A DNA stretch of 16,327 nt from Spirochaetaceae bacterium (GTDB lineage: Bacteria; Spirochaetota; Spirochaetia; PWKH01), in the NCBI GenBank assembly GCA_003557605.1, contig PWNW01000350.1, forward strand, positions 1 to 16,327, in the 5' to 3' direction. The notes under the pieces are model-generated. The model was not told the origin of the DNA and searched no databases. It saw nothing but the letters and a program-made list of their open reading frames with translations. Positions 6,633 to 13,508 of the stretch are shown piece by piece. Both the position numbers and the translations under genes were made by a program. Each line of letters starts with the position of its first letter. The stretch's first letter is position 1.

Positions 6633-6983
6633 ATGAAGGAGCTTCCGTATTTCAACAGGAACACATTAGATATTCTTTTGGGAAGCAATAATGCCCATAA
6701 AGAGGACATGCTTGAAATACTGAAGGAGGACCTTCCTGCTCACCTGAAAGCACTGGATATCTGCACCCTGCAGGAAGACTTTTCCGGAATATATGCTTCA
6801 GCCCACACCATGAAGGGAACGTTTCTCACCGTCGGGGCTGAGCATGCAGGTGCGCTTTCTGCAGAACTTCTCAGCGCCGCTGAACAAAAAAACCCCCGAA
6901 GATGCAGTGAATTGATCAGCTGTCTCCATGATTCGGTCAAAATATTTCTGGAGCAGTTTGAGGAATCTGCAGGAGGTCATTGA
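6633..6983 (+). CDS. Stand-alone histidine phosphotransfer (HPt) protein
   Basis: A 116-residue helical protein with the HPt signature AHTMKGT, where H58 is the phosphate-accepting histidine and K61-G62 the usual followers. A second conserved helix (GAEHAGALSAELLSAAEQ) follows. The N-terminal 45 residues look helical and acidic, as expected for the four-helix bundle. It should relay phosphate between a hybrid sensor kinase encoded elsewhere and a receiver domain, most simply the one encoded by the next gene, whose ATG overlaps this stop by 1 nt (TGATG). It begins 23 nt after the alcohol dehydrogenase on the same strand, with AAGGG upstream and no visible terminator in the gap, so read-through from the metabolic genes is likely. 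Confidence 0.85.
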   Translation: MKELPYFNRNTLDILLGSNNAHKEDMLEILKEDLPAHLKALDICTLQEDFSGIYASAHTMKGTFLTVGAEHAGALSAELLSAAEQKNPRRCSELISCLHDSVKIFLEQFEESAGGH

Positions 6984-7978
6984 TGATGCCGATGAAGATT
7001 CTGATTGCCGATGATGATCACTCCATGAGATTCATCCTGAAGGTGCAGCTGGAATCCTGGGGATACCAGGTGATCAGCTGCAAGAACGGAACTGAGGCCA
7101 TGGAGCACCTCAGGGCAGAAGACCCTCCCCGCATCGCAATCCTTGACTGGATGATGCAGGGGTATACGGGCATAGAAATCGCCCAGGAACTGAAGGACCG
7201 CATCCCCCTGATTTACGTGATTCTCTTCACCTCGAAAACAGCAGAAAATGACCTGGTTGAGGCCATCGAGATGGGAGCCCACTGTTTTCAGACCAAACCA
7301 GTTTCACCGGGGGTGCTGAAAAGCCATATTGAAGTTGCCCGCAGGCTCATAGATGCAGAGGACAGACTGAAGGACCAGGAACGGCAGGTTCGAATTCAGT
7401 GCTACAGTGCAATTGCCAATCTCGCAGAGACCAGACACAACCAGACGGGCACTCATATGAGACGAATCAGCATCTATTCACGGCTCCTTGCAGAGAAGCT
7501 GGGCATGAGCAGCCAGAGATGCAGTGATATCGAACTGTTCAGCAGTTTCCATGACATTGGAAAGATCGGCATGTCCGATACCATCCTGCTGAGCCCCGAT
7601 ATTTACTCGAAATATGAAAAGGAAATCATGAAATCCCACACCCTTATCGGGTACGACATTCTCTCAAATGTTTCTACTCTGAAGACTGCGGCGCTCATTG
7701 CCCGCCATCACCATGAACGGTGGGACGGCACCGGATACCCCGACAATCTCAGCGGTGAGGAAATTCCCGTGGAAGCCCGGATCGTTGCCCTGGCGGACAT
7801 CTATGACGCACTGCGCTCGGAACGTGAATACAAGAACCCATGGACCCATGAAGAGGTCAGAAACTTTATTGAGGAGAAGTCAGAAAAGATTTTTGACCCG
7901 AAGCTGGTCAGGATTTTCCTGGAGTATGAAGAGACCTTTGATGAGATTTTTACCGGGAATCAGCTGGAAAGAGTCTGA
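6983..7978 (+). CDS. Response regulator: receiver domain plus HD-GYP c-di-GMP phosphodiesterase
   Basis: 331 residues. The N-terminal receiver domain has the acidic pocket D10-D12, phospho-acceptor D55 (ILDWMMQ), T83 and K105. The HD-GYP domain follows a short helical linker and carries E149-T-R-H, TGTHMRR with H158, the HD pair H190-D191 in FHDIGKIG, HHERWDG with H243-H244-E245, GYP at 252-253, and ADIYDALRSEREYK. All signature residues needed for hydrolysis of cyclic di-GMP appear intact, as in RpfG-type regulators. ATG 6983 is preferred because AGGAGG (6971-6976) lies 6 nt upstream. The HPt gene just upstream probably supplies phosphate. The last 29 nt overlap the converging kinase gene. 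Cytoplasmic; likely controls motility or surface behaviour through c-di-GMP, which is inference. Confidence 0.93.
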   Translation: MMPMKILIADDDHSMRFILKVQLESWGYQVISCKNGTEAMEHLRAEDPPRIAILDWMMQGYTGIEIAQELKDRIPLIYVILFTSKTAENDLVEAIEMGAHCFQTKPVSPGVLKSHIEVARRLIDAEDRLKDQERQVRIQCYSAIANLAETRHNQTGTHMRRISIYSRLLAEKLGMSSQRCSDIELFSSFHDIGKIGMSDTILLSPDIYSKYEKEIMKSHTLIGYDILSNVSTLKTAALIARHHHERWDGTGYPDNLSGEEIPVEARIVALADIYDALRSEREYKNPWTHEEVRNFIEEKSEKIFDPKLVRIFLEYEETFDEIFTGNQLERV

Positions 7979-9314
7979 AGAACCTCTCCGAGAACATATC
8001 TGAGCGACGGGCATCAGGTTCTATAATCCGGTCGGGGGCATAGAGTTTTTCAGAGGCTTCCTGAAATGATGGAAACTGTCCCAAGGCAGTCAGACTCACC
8101 GCAGCGCAGCCGAGCAGTTCGGCATCGGCAATCATCGGCACCTCAAGGGGAATGCTGAGGACGTCCGCCTTCAGCTGGTTCCACTGGTCGTTAAAAGACT
8201 GCCCGCCTGAAACCCGAAGCACATCGGTATTCAGCCCGGCACGGGCAAACTTCTCGAATCCCCTCCGAATCGAATATGCTGCGGCTTCAGAAAACACTCG
8301 CCCTGCGGCTGTCCAGTCTCCTCCTGCAAGAAAGGAGAAAACCTGTTCCTCCGAGAGACGGGGGGAAGCAAAAGAACGGAGGGCCTGCATAATTGCCTGC
8401 TCATAGGCGTCATCAAGCCAATATATCTGCAGCATGTCCCGGGAAATCTGTTTTGCCGACTCACCTGCCTTCTGCGCTGAACGGAGGAATGACAGAAAAT
8501 GCATGCCCGAGACCGGCAGCAGTGATGCAGCGCTGCAGAGTCCTTTAATGCAGTGGGGCAGCACCCGCAGGGCATGCTCAGCCGCAGTGCTGCTTTCAGT
8601 TTTCTCTATGCAGAGGTTCAATGCCTCTGACGTTCCGGCTCGGTCGCATATCCTTCCCGGGACAGTCACCGCTGTTCCCAGCAGGGCCAGCAGATAATCG
8701 GGCCCTCCGGCAAACACCGGAATTCCCTGGGGAATGCCGCTGCGGAATGAGAACTCCTTGCTCACCTGTCCTGCAGGCTCACCGATTTTCTTCATGGGAG
8801 GGAAAAGCTCAAAGGGGATCCCGTAGGCTTCAGCCTCCTCCCTCTCCCAGATATAGGGAGTAAAGTCATCAGAGGGGAGAAAGGTGAACCACTCTCCGGT
8901 GATTCTCCCGGTCAGGTACTCCGGGCATCCGGAGAGAAGCCGTACATCCCTTGAAGCGGTCTTCAGGGCTGCGGAGGCAGCAGGGAGGAACAGGGATCTG
9001 GTCCCTTCTACAGGCTGTGCTTCGGGATGGTTCCAAGCGACTGTCGCTCCGCAGGGTGATCCGTCTGCATCAACAGGAATCATTGTCGGACCGTTTCCGC
9101 ACACGGAAACCGCCTCCACCCCGCCCATTTCAGATGCAATATGGGAAAGTGCTTCAAGCAGCTGCGTTTCCCAGGCTGATGCGGGGTCCGCCGTTGATGA
9201 TTCGTCAGCTGCGGCACGGTATCCTGAGCGAAGGGTTCCCTGGGAATCAATGACTCCGCATTTAACTGTTGAGGTTCCGATATCAATGGAAAGGACTGTG
9301 CTGTTACTTTTCAT
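7950..9314 (-). CDS. FGGY-family carbohydrate kinase
   Basis: A 454-residue cytoplasmic sugar kinase that should use ATP to phosphorylate a pentulose, hexulose or related polyol. Visible motifs are the first phosphate loop SIDIGTSTVK (9-18), the catalytic aspartate D206 in GGPDYLLALLG, DRAGTSEA (around 224-231) and the C-terminal GGQSFNDQWNQLKADVL with GG at 370-371, followed by AELLGCAAVSLTALG. It is a little shorter than the typical 480-520. ATG 9314 is chosen because the ribokinase-like beta strand starts 6 residues later; in-frame extension to 9398 would add 28 residues that fit no family. The start overlaps the end of prs by 11 nt with no clear Shine-Dalgarno sequence, suggesting reinitiation after prs. 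Pairing with prs points to pentose use. The exact sugar is unknown. Confidence 0.9.
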   Translation of the reverse strand: MKSNSTVLSIDIGTSTVKCGVIDSQGTLRSGYRAAADESSTADPASAWETQLLEALSHIASEMGGVEAVSVCGNGPTMIPVDADGSPCGATVAWNHPEAQPVEGTRSLFLPAASAALKTASRDVRLLSGCPEYLTGRITGEWFTFLPSDDFTPYIWEREEAEAYGIPFELFPPMKKIGEPAGQVSKEFSFRSGIPQGIPVFAGGPDYLLALLGTAVTVPGRICDRAGTSEALNLCIEKTESSTAAEHALRVLPHCIKGLCSAASLLPVSGMHFLSFLRSAQKAGESAKQISRDMLQIYWLDDAYEQAIMQALRSFASPRLSEEQVFSFLAGGDWTAAGRVFSEAAAYSIRRGFEKFARAGLNTDVLRVSGGQSFNDQWNQLKADVLSIPLEVPMIADAELLGCAAVSLTALGQFPSFQEASEKLYAPDRIIEPDARRSDMFSERFFRLFPADSR

Positions 9315-10539
9315 CGACCAGTTTCTGGATAAATTTCCGGTTATCAAGGAGGGGGCTGAGAGAACGGCCGTGATGCAGCCGGGAAATAATCCTGGCAAAG
9401 AGGTCAGTCACATCCGTATTGATGTACCATTCCTTCTGCAGAAGCCGTTCAGTATGGTACACCGCATTTGTCCCGATAATCCGGTAGAAGATTCCTTCCT
9501 GATATGCTTCATCAAATTCCTCGATGGAATTTCCGTTAAAGAAGGGAAGGCTGATGGCACAGATGATCTTTTCTGCTCCCAGCGAGCGTATCTCCTTCAT
9601 TGCGCTGAGCAGGGTTCCCCCGGTGCCGATCATGTCATCGGACATAAACACCGTTCTGCCCTTCACATCGCCGAGCAGTTTGATCACCTTGATGTTCGTA
9701 TCTGAGGCATTTCTGCTGAGCTTGCTGTAGTCTCGTTCCTTGTAGAGAAGTGAAAACGGCTTATGCAGGGCCTCGGCAAAAAACTTGTTTCGCAGAATTG
9801 CGCCGGTATCAGGACTTGCCACGACAAGGTTCGGGTCCTTGAAGTCCACCAGGCGCTTAAGCTGTATCAGAATCTGATAGCTGGCATGGAGATTTTCCAG
9901 CTTCAGGGTATTGAAGCAGTTTTCAATTTCCCTGGAATGGATGTCCAGGGTAATAATCCGTTCCACCCCCATGTATTCGCACATCCTGCCGAACCAGCTT
10001 GCCATCAGGGCTTCCCTGGTGGATTTCTTGTGCTGTCTGGAATAGGGGTAGGTCGGCAGCACCAGCTGCACACTCTCCGCTCCGGCGACCAGTACGGCAT
10101 TTACTGTGGCAAAGAGGATCATCAGATGATCATTCACCGACATGGACTTCCCGGAATCCATACCAACTACATTCGCCGGATGCTCATTGGTCACATCGTG
10201 GATAATAAAAACCCTCAATCCCCTGACTGAATGGAGAATTTCCGCCTTCACCTCGCTGTTTGCAAACCGGGTATACTTGACGGGTATCTCAAAATTGGGA
10301 GCATGGTAGTTCCTCGCAGGCTTGCTTACGGGAATTTTCCTGGAGTTCAGATCCTCAATGAGCATTACAAAGTGGAGAATCTCCTCCTCCGACATGCCGT
10401 GACGCTTTGCAAGCGACGATGAGAGCTTCTTGTACCGCTTGGTATACAGTGTTCTCAGCTGACGCAGCACCTTATGTGCAAATTTTTCTGATCCAGGTCC
10501 AGCAATGACGCCGAGTTTGTTTGGCTTGATGATGCTCAT
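9304..10539 (-). CDS. prs: Ribose-phosphate pyrophosphokinase, long form
   Basis: Makes PRPP from ribose 5-phosphate and ATP for nucleotide, histidine and tryptophan synthesis. Recognisable parts are LGVIAGPGSEKFA at the N-terminus, FANSEVKAEI (92-101), YPYSRQHKKSTRE (164-175, ATP/adenine loop region), LDIHSREIENCF (198-209), SPDTGAI (242-248), the flexible-loop KER (267-269) and the PRPP loop SDDMIGTGGTL (300-310). At 411 residues it is about 95 longer than the standard enzyme; an insertion of roughly 60 residues (about 32-90) precedes FANSEV. The PRPP loop has Gly where the usual motif reads DDMIDTGGT. No Shine-Dalgarno sequence precedes ATG 10539, and a promoter -10 box ends 9 nt before it, suggesting a leaderless mRNA. 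First gene of a two-gene unit with the FGGY kinase. Confidence 0.93.
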   Translation of the reverse strand: MSIIKPNKLGVIAGPGSEKFAHKVLRQLRTLYTKRYKKLSSSLAKRHGMSEEEILHFVMLIEDLNSRKIPVSKPARNYHAPNFEIPVKYTRFANSEVKAEILHSVRGLRVFIIHDVTNEHPANVVGMDSGKSMSVNDHLMILFATVNAVLVAGAESVQLVLPTYPYSRQHKKSTREALMASWFGRMCEYMGVERIITLDIHSREIENCFNTLKLENLHASYQILIQLKRLVDFKDPNLVVASPDTGAILRNKFFAEALHKPFSLLYKERDYSKLSRNASDTNIKVIKLLGDVKGRTVFMSDDMIGTGGTLLSAMKEIRSLGAEKIICAISLPFFNGNSIEEFDEAYQEGIFYRIIGTNAVYHTERLLQKEWYINTDVTDLFARIISRLHHGRSLSPLLDNRKFIQKLVDEK

Positions 10540-10548
10540 ATGCAGGAG

Positions 10549-10576
10549 ATTATCATATCAGCTGTGCAGTGGTCAA
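10549..10576 (-). promoter_or_regulatory. Predicted sigma70-type promoter for prs
   Basis: On the minus strand: -35 TTGACC (10576-10571), a 16-nt spacer, and -10 GATAAT (10554-10549). Nine nucleotides separate the -10 box from ATG 10539, so the transcript would start within a few bases of the start codon. No ribosome binding site is visible between them. Confidence 0.58.
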
Positions 10577-10586
10577 CGGCGGGCAC

Positions 10587-10616
10587 TTGACAATACAGGT
10601 TGTGATTCATTACTCT
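10587..10616 (+). promoter_or_regulatory. Possible promoter of the riboswitch-rfu operon
   Basis: A perfect -35 box TTGACA (10587-10592) is followed after 18 nt by TACTCT (10611-10616), which matches only half of the -10 consensus. Transcription starting near 10623 would place the FMN aptamer at the very 5' end of the mRNA, as expected. The -35 box lies 10 bp from that of the divergent prs promoter. Confidence 0.4.
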
Positions 10617-10626
10617 GAAGATAAGT

Positions 10627-10740
10627 TTCTTCAAGGGAGGGATTATTCCCGACCGGCGGTAAAAGTCCGCAAACCTCCTTCGGGAGGGGGAACCGGTGAA
10701 ATTCCGGTACCGACAGTGCAAGTCTGGATGGGAGAAGAAC
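10627..10740 (+). promoter_or_regulatory. FMN riboswitch (RFN element)
   Basis: The conserved RFN core is easy to read: GGGATTATTCCCGACCGGCGGT (10639-10660 in part), then CCGGTGAAATTCCGGTACCG (10693-10712) and GACAGTGCAAGTCTGGATGG (10712-10731) with GAGAAGAA closing. Helix P1 pairs TTCTTC (10627-10632) with GAAGAA (10734-10739). The variable arm is a CCTCC/GGAGG stem (10674-10687) capped by a UUCG tetraloop. This family binds flavin mononucleotide and normally lowers expression of riboflavin synthesis or uptake genes when FMN is plentiful. Its position directly before the BMP-type ABC transporter genes identifies those as a flavin-regulated uptake system. Confidence 0.96.
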
Positions 10741-10881
10741 GTCATCATAGTTCCCGCAGGTCCGTTCCAGGACCTTCTGAACCGTATTCATGACAGATCA
10801 TCTCCCGGGAAATCTGCAGTATGTATGATGCTGCAAATACTTAAAATCTGTGCACAAAAAGCTGTGCACGCAGGAGGAAGT
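10741..10881 (+). promoter_or_regulatory. Riboswitch expression platform / rfuA leader with three hairpins
   Basis: The 141 nt between aptamer and rfuA contain no gene. Visible hairpins are AGGTCC/GGACCT (10758-10775, 6 bp), TGCAGTAT/ATGCTGCA (10815-10822 with 10828-10835, 8 bp including one G-U) and GTGCAC/GTGCAC (10850-10855 with 10864-10869). The last ends 2 nt before the AGGAGG Shine-Dalgarno sequence of rfuA (10872-10877). None is followed by a U-run, so a classical intrinsic terminator is not seen. CATCATA (10743-10749) is fully complementary to TATGATG (10824-10830) and would compete with the middle hairpin. Control at translation or by Rho is therefore more likely than intrinsic termination; this is inference. 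Confidence 0.5.
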
Positions 10882-11913
10882 ATGAAGTTTTCCGGAATCA
10901 CACTGAAAGGCAGGATGATTGCATTCCTTGCCATGCTGACGATCATGGTGCTGGCCGCAGAAACGCCCGCAGCTGCCGGAAGGGCCGAAGAGCCCCAGCA
11001 GCGGTACCGTATTGCGGTATTTATCCCCGGAGTTACCGCAGGAAGCCCGATCTATGACATGCTGGCCCGGGGTGCCCAGCGTGCCGCCGATGAATTTGAC
11101 CATGTGACTGCCAACATCATCGAAGGGGGGACAAATCAGGGAGAATGGACGGGGAAAATATCATCCATTGCCGCACAGGGAGATCATGACCTGATTGTCA
11201 CCTCAAATCCTGCCATGCCGGAGATTGTCAATGAAATCTCTCAACGGTTCACCACCCAGAAGTTCATTGTCATGGATGGGCACCTTGAGGGAAATCCAAA
11301 TATCTACACCCTGAGGTACGATCAGTATCAGCAGGCGTATCTAGCCGGATACTTTGCAGGACTTGTCACCGCAAGCAGCATGGACCATTCCCGAAGCGGT
11401 CTGCGCATCGGATTGATAGCAGGACAGGAATACCCGGATATGAACCGCTCCATCCTCCCGGGATATCGGGACGGAGCACAGGACGCTGCACCGGGAACAG
11501 CAGTTGATTTCCGCGTTGTGGGAAACTGGTATGATGCATCCAAGGGAAAAGAGCTTGCCAGGGAGATGATTTCAGCCGGCGCGGATGTGCTGCTGCCGAT
11601 ATCAGGGGGGGCAAATTACGGCGTCCTCGAAGCGGCAATCGAGCACAACGCCTATGTGATCTGGTATGACACCAGCGGATACTACAAGGCCCCTGGAGTG
11701 GTTATCGGATCTACGGAGCTGCTGCAGGATGAGGCAACATATATGAAGGTTAAAGCGGCTGTTCTCGGAGAGCTGCCCTTCGGTTCTGCAGAGACCGTGG
11801 GAGTGGAAGAGGGTTTCGTCAGATTTGTCAGTGACGATCCGCTGTTTGAGGCCCACGTTCCCGAGGAGGTTCGAAACCGTATGATGGAACGGATTTCACA
11901 AATGCAGCAGTAG
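10882..11913 (+). CDS. rfuA: Riboflavin ABC transporter substrate-binding protein (BMP family)
   Basis: A periplasmic binding protein of 343 residues. An N-terminal signal peptide has positive residues K9 and R11, a hydrophobic core at about 12-26 and a probable signal peptidase I site near A31-A32. The mature part fits the BMP/PnrA fold: YRIAVFIPGVTAGSPIYDML, ISSIAAQGDHDLIVTSNPAM, QKFIVMDGH, YLAGYFAGL, GLIAGQEYPDMNRSILPGY and GADVLLPISGGANYGV. The FMN riboswitch upstream and the ATPase and two permeases downstream indicate riboflavin as ligand, as for the treponemal RfuA. Unlike that lipoprotein, no cysteine is present anywhere in the protein, so it should be soluble in the periplasm. ATG 10882 follows AGGAGG by 4 nt; the open frame extends upstream into the riboswitch, but no start there is credible. 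Confidence 0.87.
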   Translation: MKFSGITLKGRMIAFLAMLTIMVLAAETPAAAGRAEEPQQRYRIAVFIPGVTAGSPIYDMLARGAQRAADEFDHVTANIIEGGTNQGEWTGKISSIAAQGDHDLIVTSNPAMPEIVNEISQRFTTQKFIVMDGHLEGNPNIYTLRYDQYQQAYLAGYFAGLVTASSMDHSRSGLRIGLIAGQEYPDMNRSILPGYRDGAQDAAPGTAVDFRVVGNWYDASKGKELAREMISAGADVLLPISGGANYGVLEAAIEHNAYVIWYDTSGYYKAPGVVIGSTELLQDEATYMKVKAAVLGELPFGSAETVGVEEGFVRFVSDDPLFEAHVPEEVRNRMMERISQMQQ

Positions 11914-11921
11914 GATATACT

Positions 11922-13508
11922 ATGATATCTCCCCGAAGCAGTGATGTTCCTGCACTTTCCTGCAGGAATATTGCCAAAACCTATGAAAGCAACCACGTGA
12001 CGGCATGCAGGGATATCAGTATTGATCTGCATGCCGGGGAGATTCACTGCATCCTCGGGGAGAACGGTGCAGGAAAGTCCACCCTGATGAGGATCCTAAC
12101 CGGGGACCAGAGACCTGACAGGGGCAGTGTGATCATACAGGGTGAGACGGCATCATTGTCATCACCCCATGATGCCTTAAAGCGCGGCATCGGGATGATT
12201 CACCAGCAGTCCAACTGCATTGCTGAACTGACGGTATGGGAAAACATCATCCTCGGCGCTGAGGAGCTTCCATTGGTGCTGCCCGTGACGGCACAGGGAC
12301 GGACCAGAAAAGCGGTTGACCGCATCTGCAGCACCTACGGACTGAGCCTTCCCTACCGAAAGATCGCATCAAAACTTGACAGCAGCGGCATCCAGACAGC
12401 AGCACTGGTATCGCTGCTCCTGCGCAATGTTCAGGTGCTCATTTTCGATGAACCCCACACGCTGTTCAGCGGAACCCCTCCTCCTCTTTTTACTGACCTT
12501 GCCGGAACCTTTGCCCGGGAAGGGAAGGCTGTTGCCGTGGTGACCCATAACCTTGAAACCGCTTTTTCCATTGCCTCCCGGATCACCGTGCTGAGGAGAG
12601 GCGCTTCCATGGGAACCTTCCTGCCCCAAGAAATTGACATCAAGGGTGCCTCACGGCTGATGATGGGGCTGCCCCCCCAGTTTGAGGCTGCACCGGAAAC
12701 GCGGCCCCACCGCAGAGCCCCTTCCCGTCAAAGCCCGGTTATGACTCTTGACCAGGTTACCACCGAGGGGGATCCTGACAATCCTTCTGTGCTCAAGGAT
12801 GTATCCTTTTCAGTGCATCCCGGTGAAATCCTTGCTTGCGTCGGCATCAAGGAACATGGTCTGACCACCCTGGAAGGACTGATTACCTCCTTTGCCTCCG
12901 GCAGAGGTGATCCGCCCCGCCTTGCAGGAGGGACAGTGCAGTTTGACGGTCTCTCCTGCGGCTATCCCGCTGACCTGGAGGATTTCAGAAAGGCCGGCGG
13001 AGCCTATGTTCCCTCCGACCGGCTGGTTACAGGAACGGCAGTCCGGTGCTCGGTAACTGACAATGCCATGCTTCATGTGCATAAAAACCTGACAGGAAGC
13101 ATTCCCGGTATTATTGCTCGGGACAAGGCCCTTTCCTACGCACGAAAGCTGATCAAGGATGTATCAATCCACGCACGTCCCGAGGATGTGATGCTTTCAC
13201 TGTCGGGAGGAAATATCCAGAAGCTTATTGCAGCACGGGAACTCGCCCTTAACCCCAAACTGCTGATTGCCTGCGAGATAACCTGGGGACTTGACATCAT
13301 GACCCAGGAGTTTCTCTTCAGCCGCATTGAGGAGCTTCGCTCATCAGGAACCGCAGTACTTTTGATTACCTCTGAAACTGATATTGCCCTTGCCCACAGC
13401 ACAAGAACTGCGATGTTCTACCGCGGAAGGCTTTCCTGCATCGCAGATACCTCAAAGGTCACTGCTGATCAGATCGGCGACGTGATACTGGGGGGTGCCT
13501 CAATATGA
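11922..13508 (+). CDS. rfuB: Riboflavin ABC transporter ATP-binding protein (two NBDs)
   Basis: Two fused nucleotide-binding domains in 528 residues, as in the sugar/BMP-type importers. NBD1 has Walker A GENGAGKST (46-54), Walker B VLIFDEP (172-178) and switch histidine H209, but its signature motif is degraded to LDSSGIQ (152-158). NBD2 has an intact LSGGN signature (427-431), but its Walker A is degraded (CVGIKEHGLTT, 306-316) and its Walker B reads LLIACEIT, lacking the aspartate. Only the composite site made of NBD1 Walker A/B with the NBD2 signature can be canonical. ATG 11922 has AGGA 6 nt upstream, overlapping the rfuA TAG stop. The stop overlaps rfuC (ATGA). Cytoplasmic, membrane-associated energy module for flavin uptake. 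Confidence 0.88.
   Translation: MISPRSSDVPALSCRNIAKTYESNHVTACRDISIDLHAGEIHCILGENGAGKSTLMRILTGDQRPDRGSVIIQGETASLSSPHDALKRGIGMIHQQSNCIAELTVWENIILGAEELPLVLPVTAQGRTRKAVDRICSTYGLSLPYRKIASKLDSSGIQTAALVSLLLRNVQVLIFDEPHTLFSGTPPPLFTDLAGTFAREGKAVAVVTHNLETAFSIASRITVLRRGASMGTFLPQEIDIKGASRLMMGLPPQFEAAPETRPHRRAPSRQSPVMTLDQVTTEGDPDNPSVLKDVSFSVHPGEILACVGIKEHGLTTLEGLITSFASGRGDPPRLAGGTVQFDGLSCGYPADLEDFRKAGGAYVPSDRLVTGTAVRCSVTDNAMLHVHKNLTGSIPGIIARDKALSYARKLIKDVSIHARPEDVMLSLSGGNIQKLIAARELALNPKLLIACEITWGLDIMTQEFLFSRIEELRSSGTAVLLITSETDIALAHSTRTAMFYRGRLSCIADTSKVTADQIGDVILGGASI

Noticed and set aside
9315..9398. 28-residue N-terminal extension of the FGGY kinase
   Set aside because: It lies wholly inside prs and does not resemble the family; the kinase fold begins just after ATG 9314.
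10758..10775. Hairpin AGGTCC/GGACCT as an intrinsic terminator
   Set aside because: Only 6 bp and followed by TCTGAACC, not a U-run, so it is listed only as a leader hairpin.
10696..10881. In-frame upstream extension of rfuA starting inside the riboswitch
   Set aside because: The 62 extra codons are the riboswitch core and leader, have no signal-peptide character, and would bury the real signal peptide that begins at ATG 10882 behind AGGAGG.
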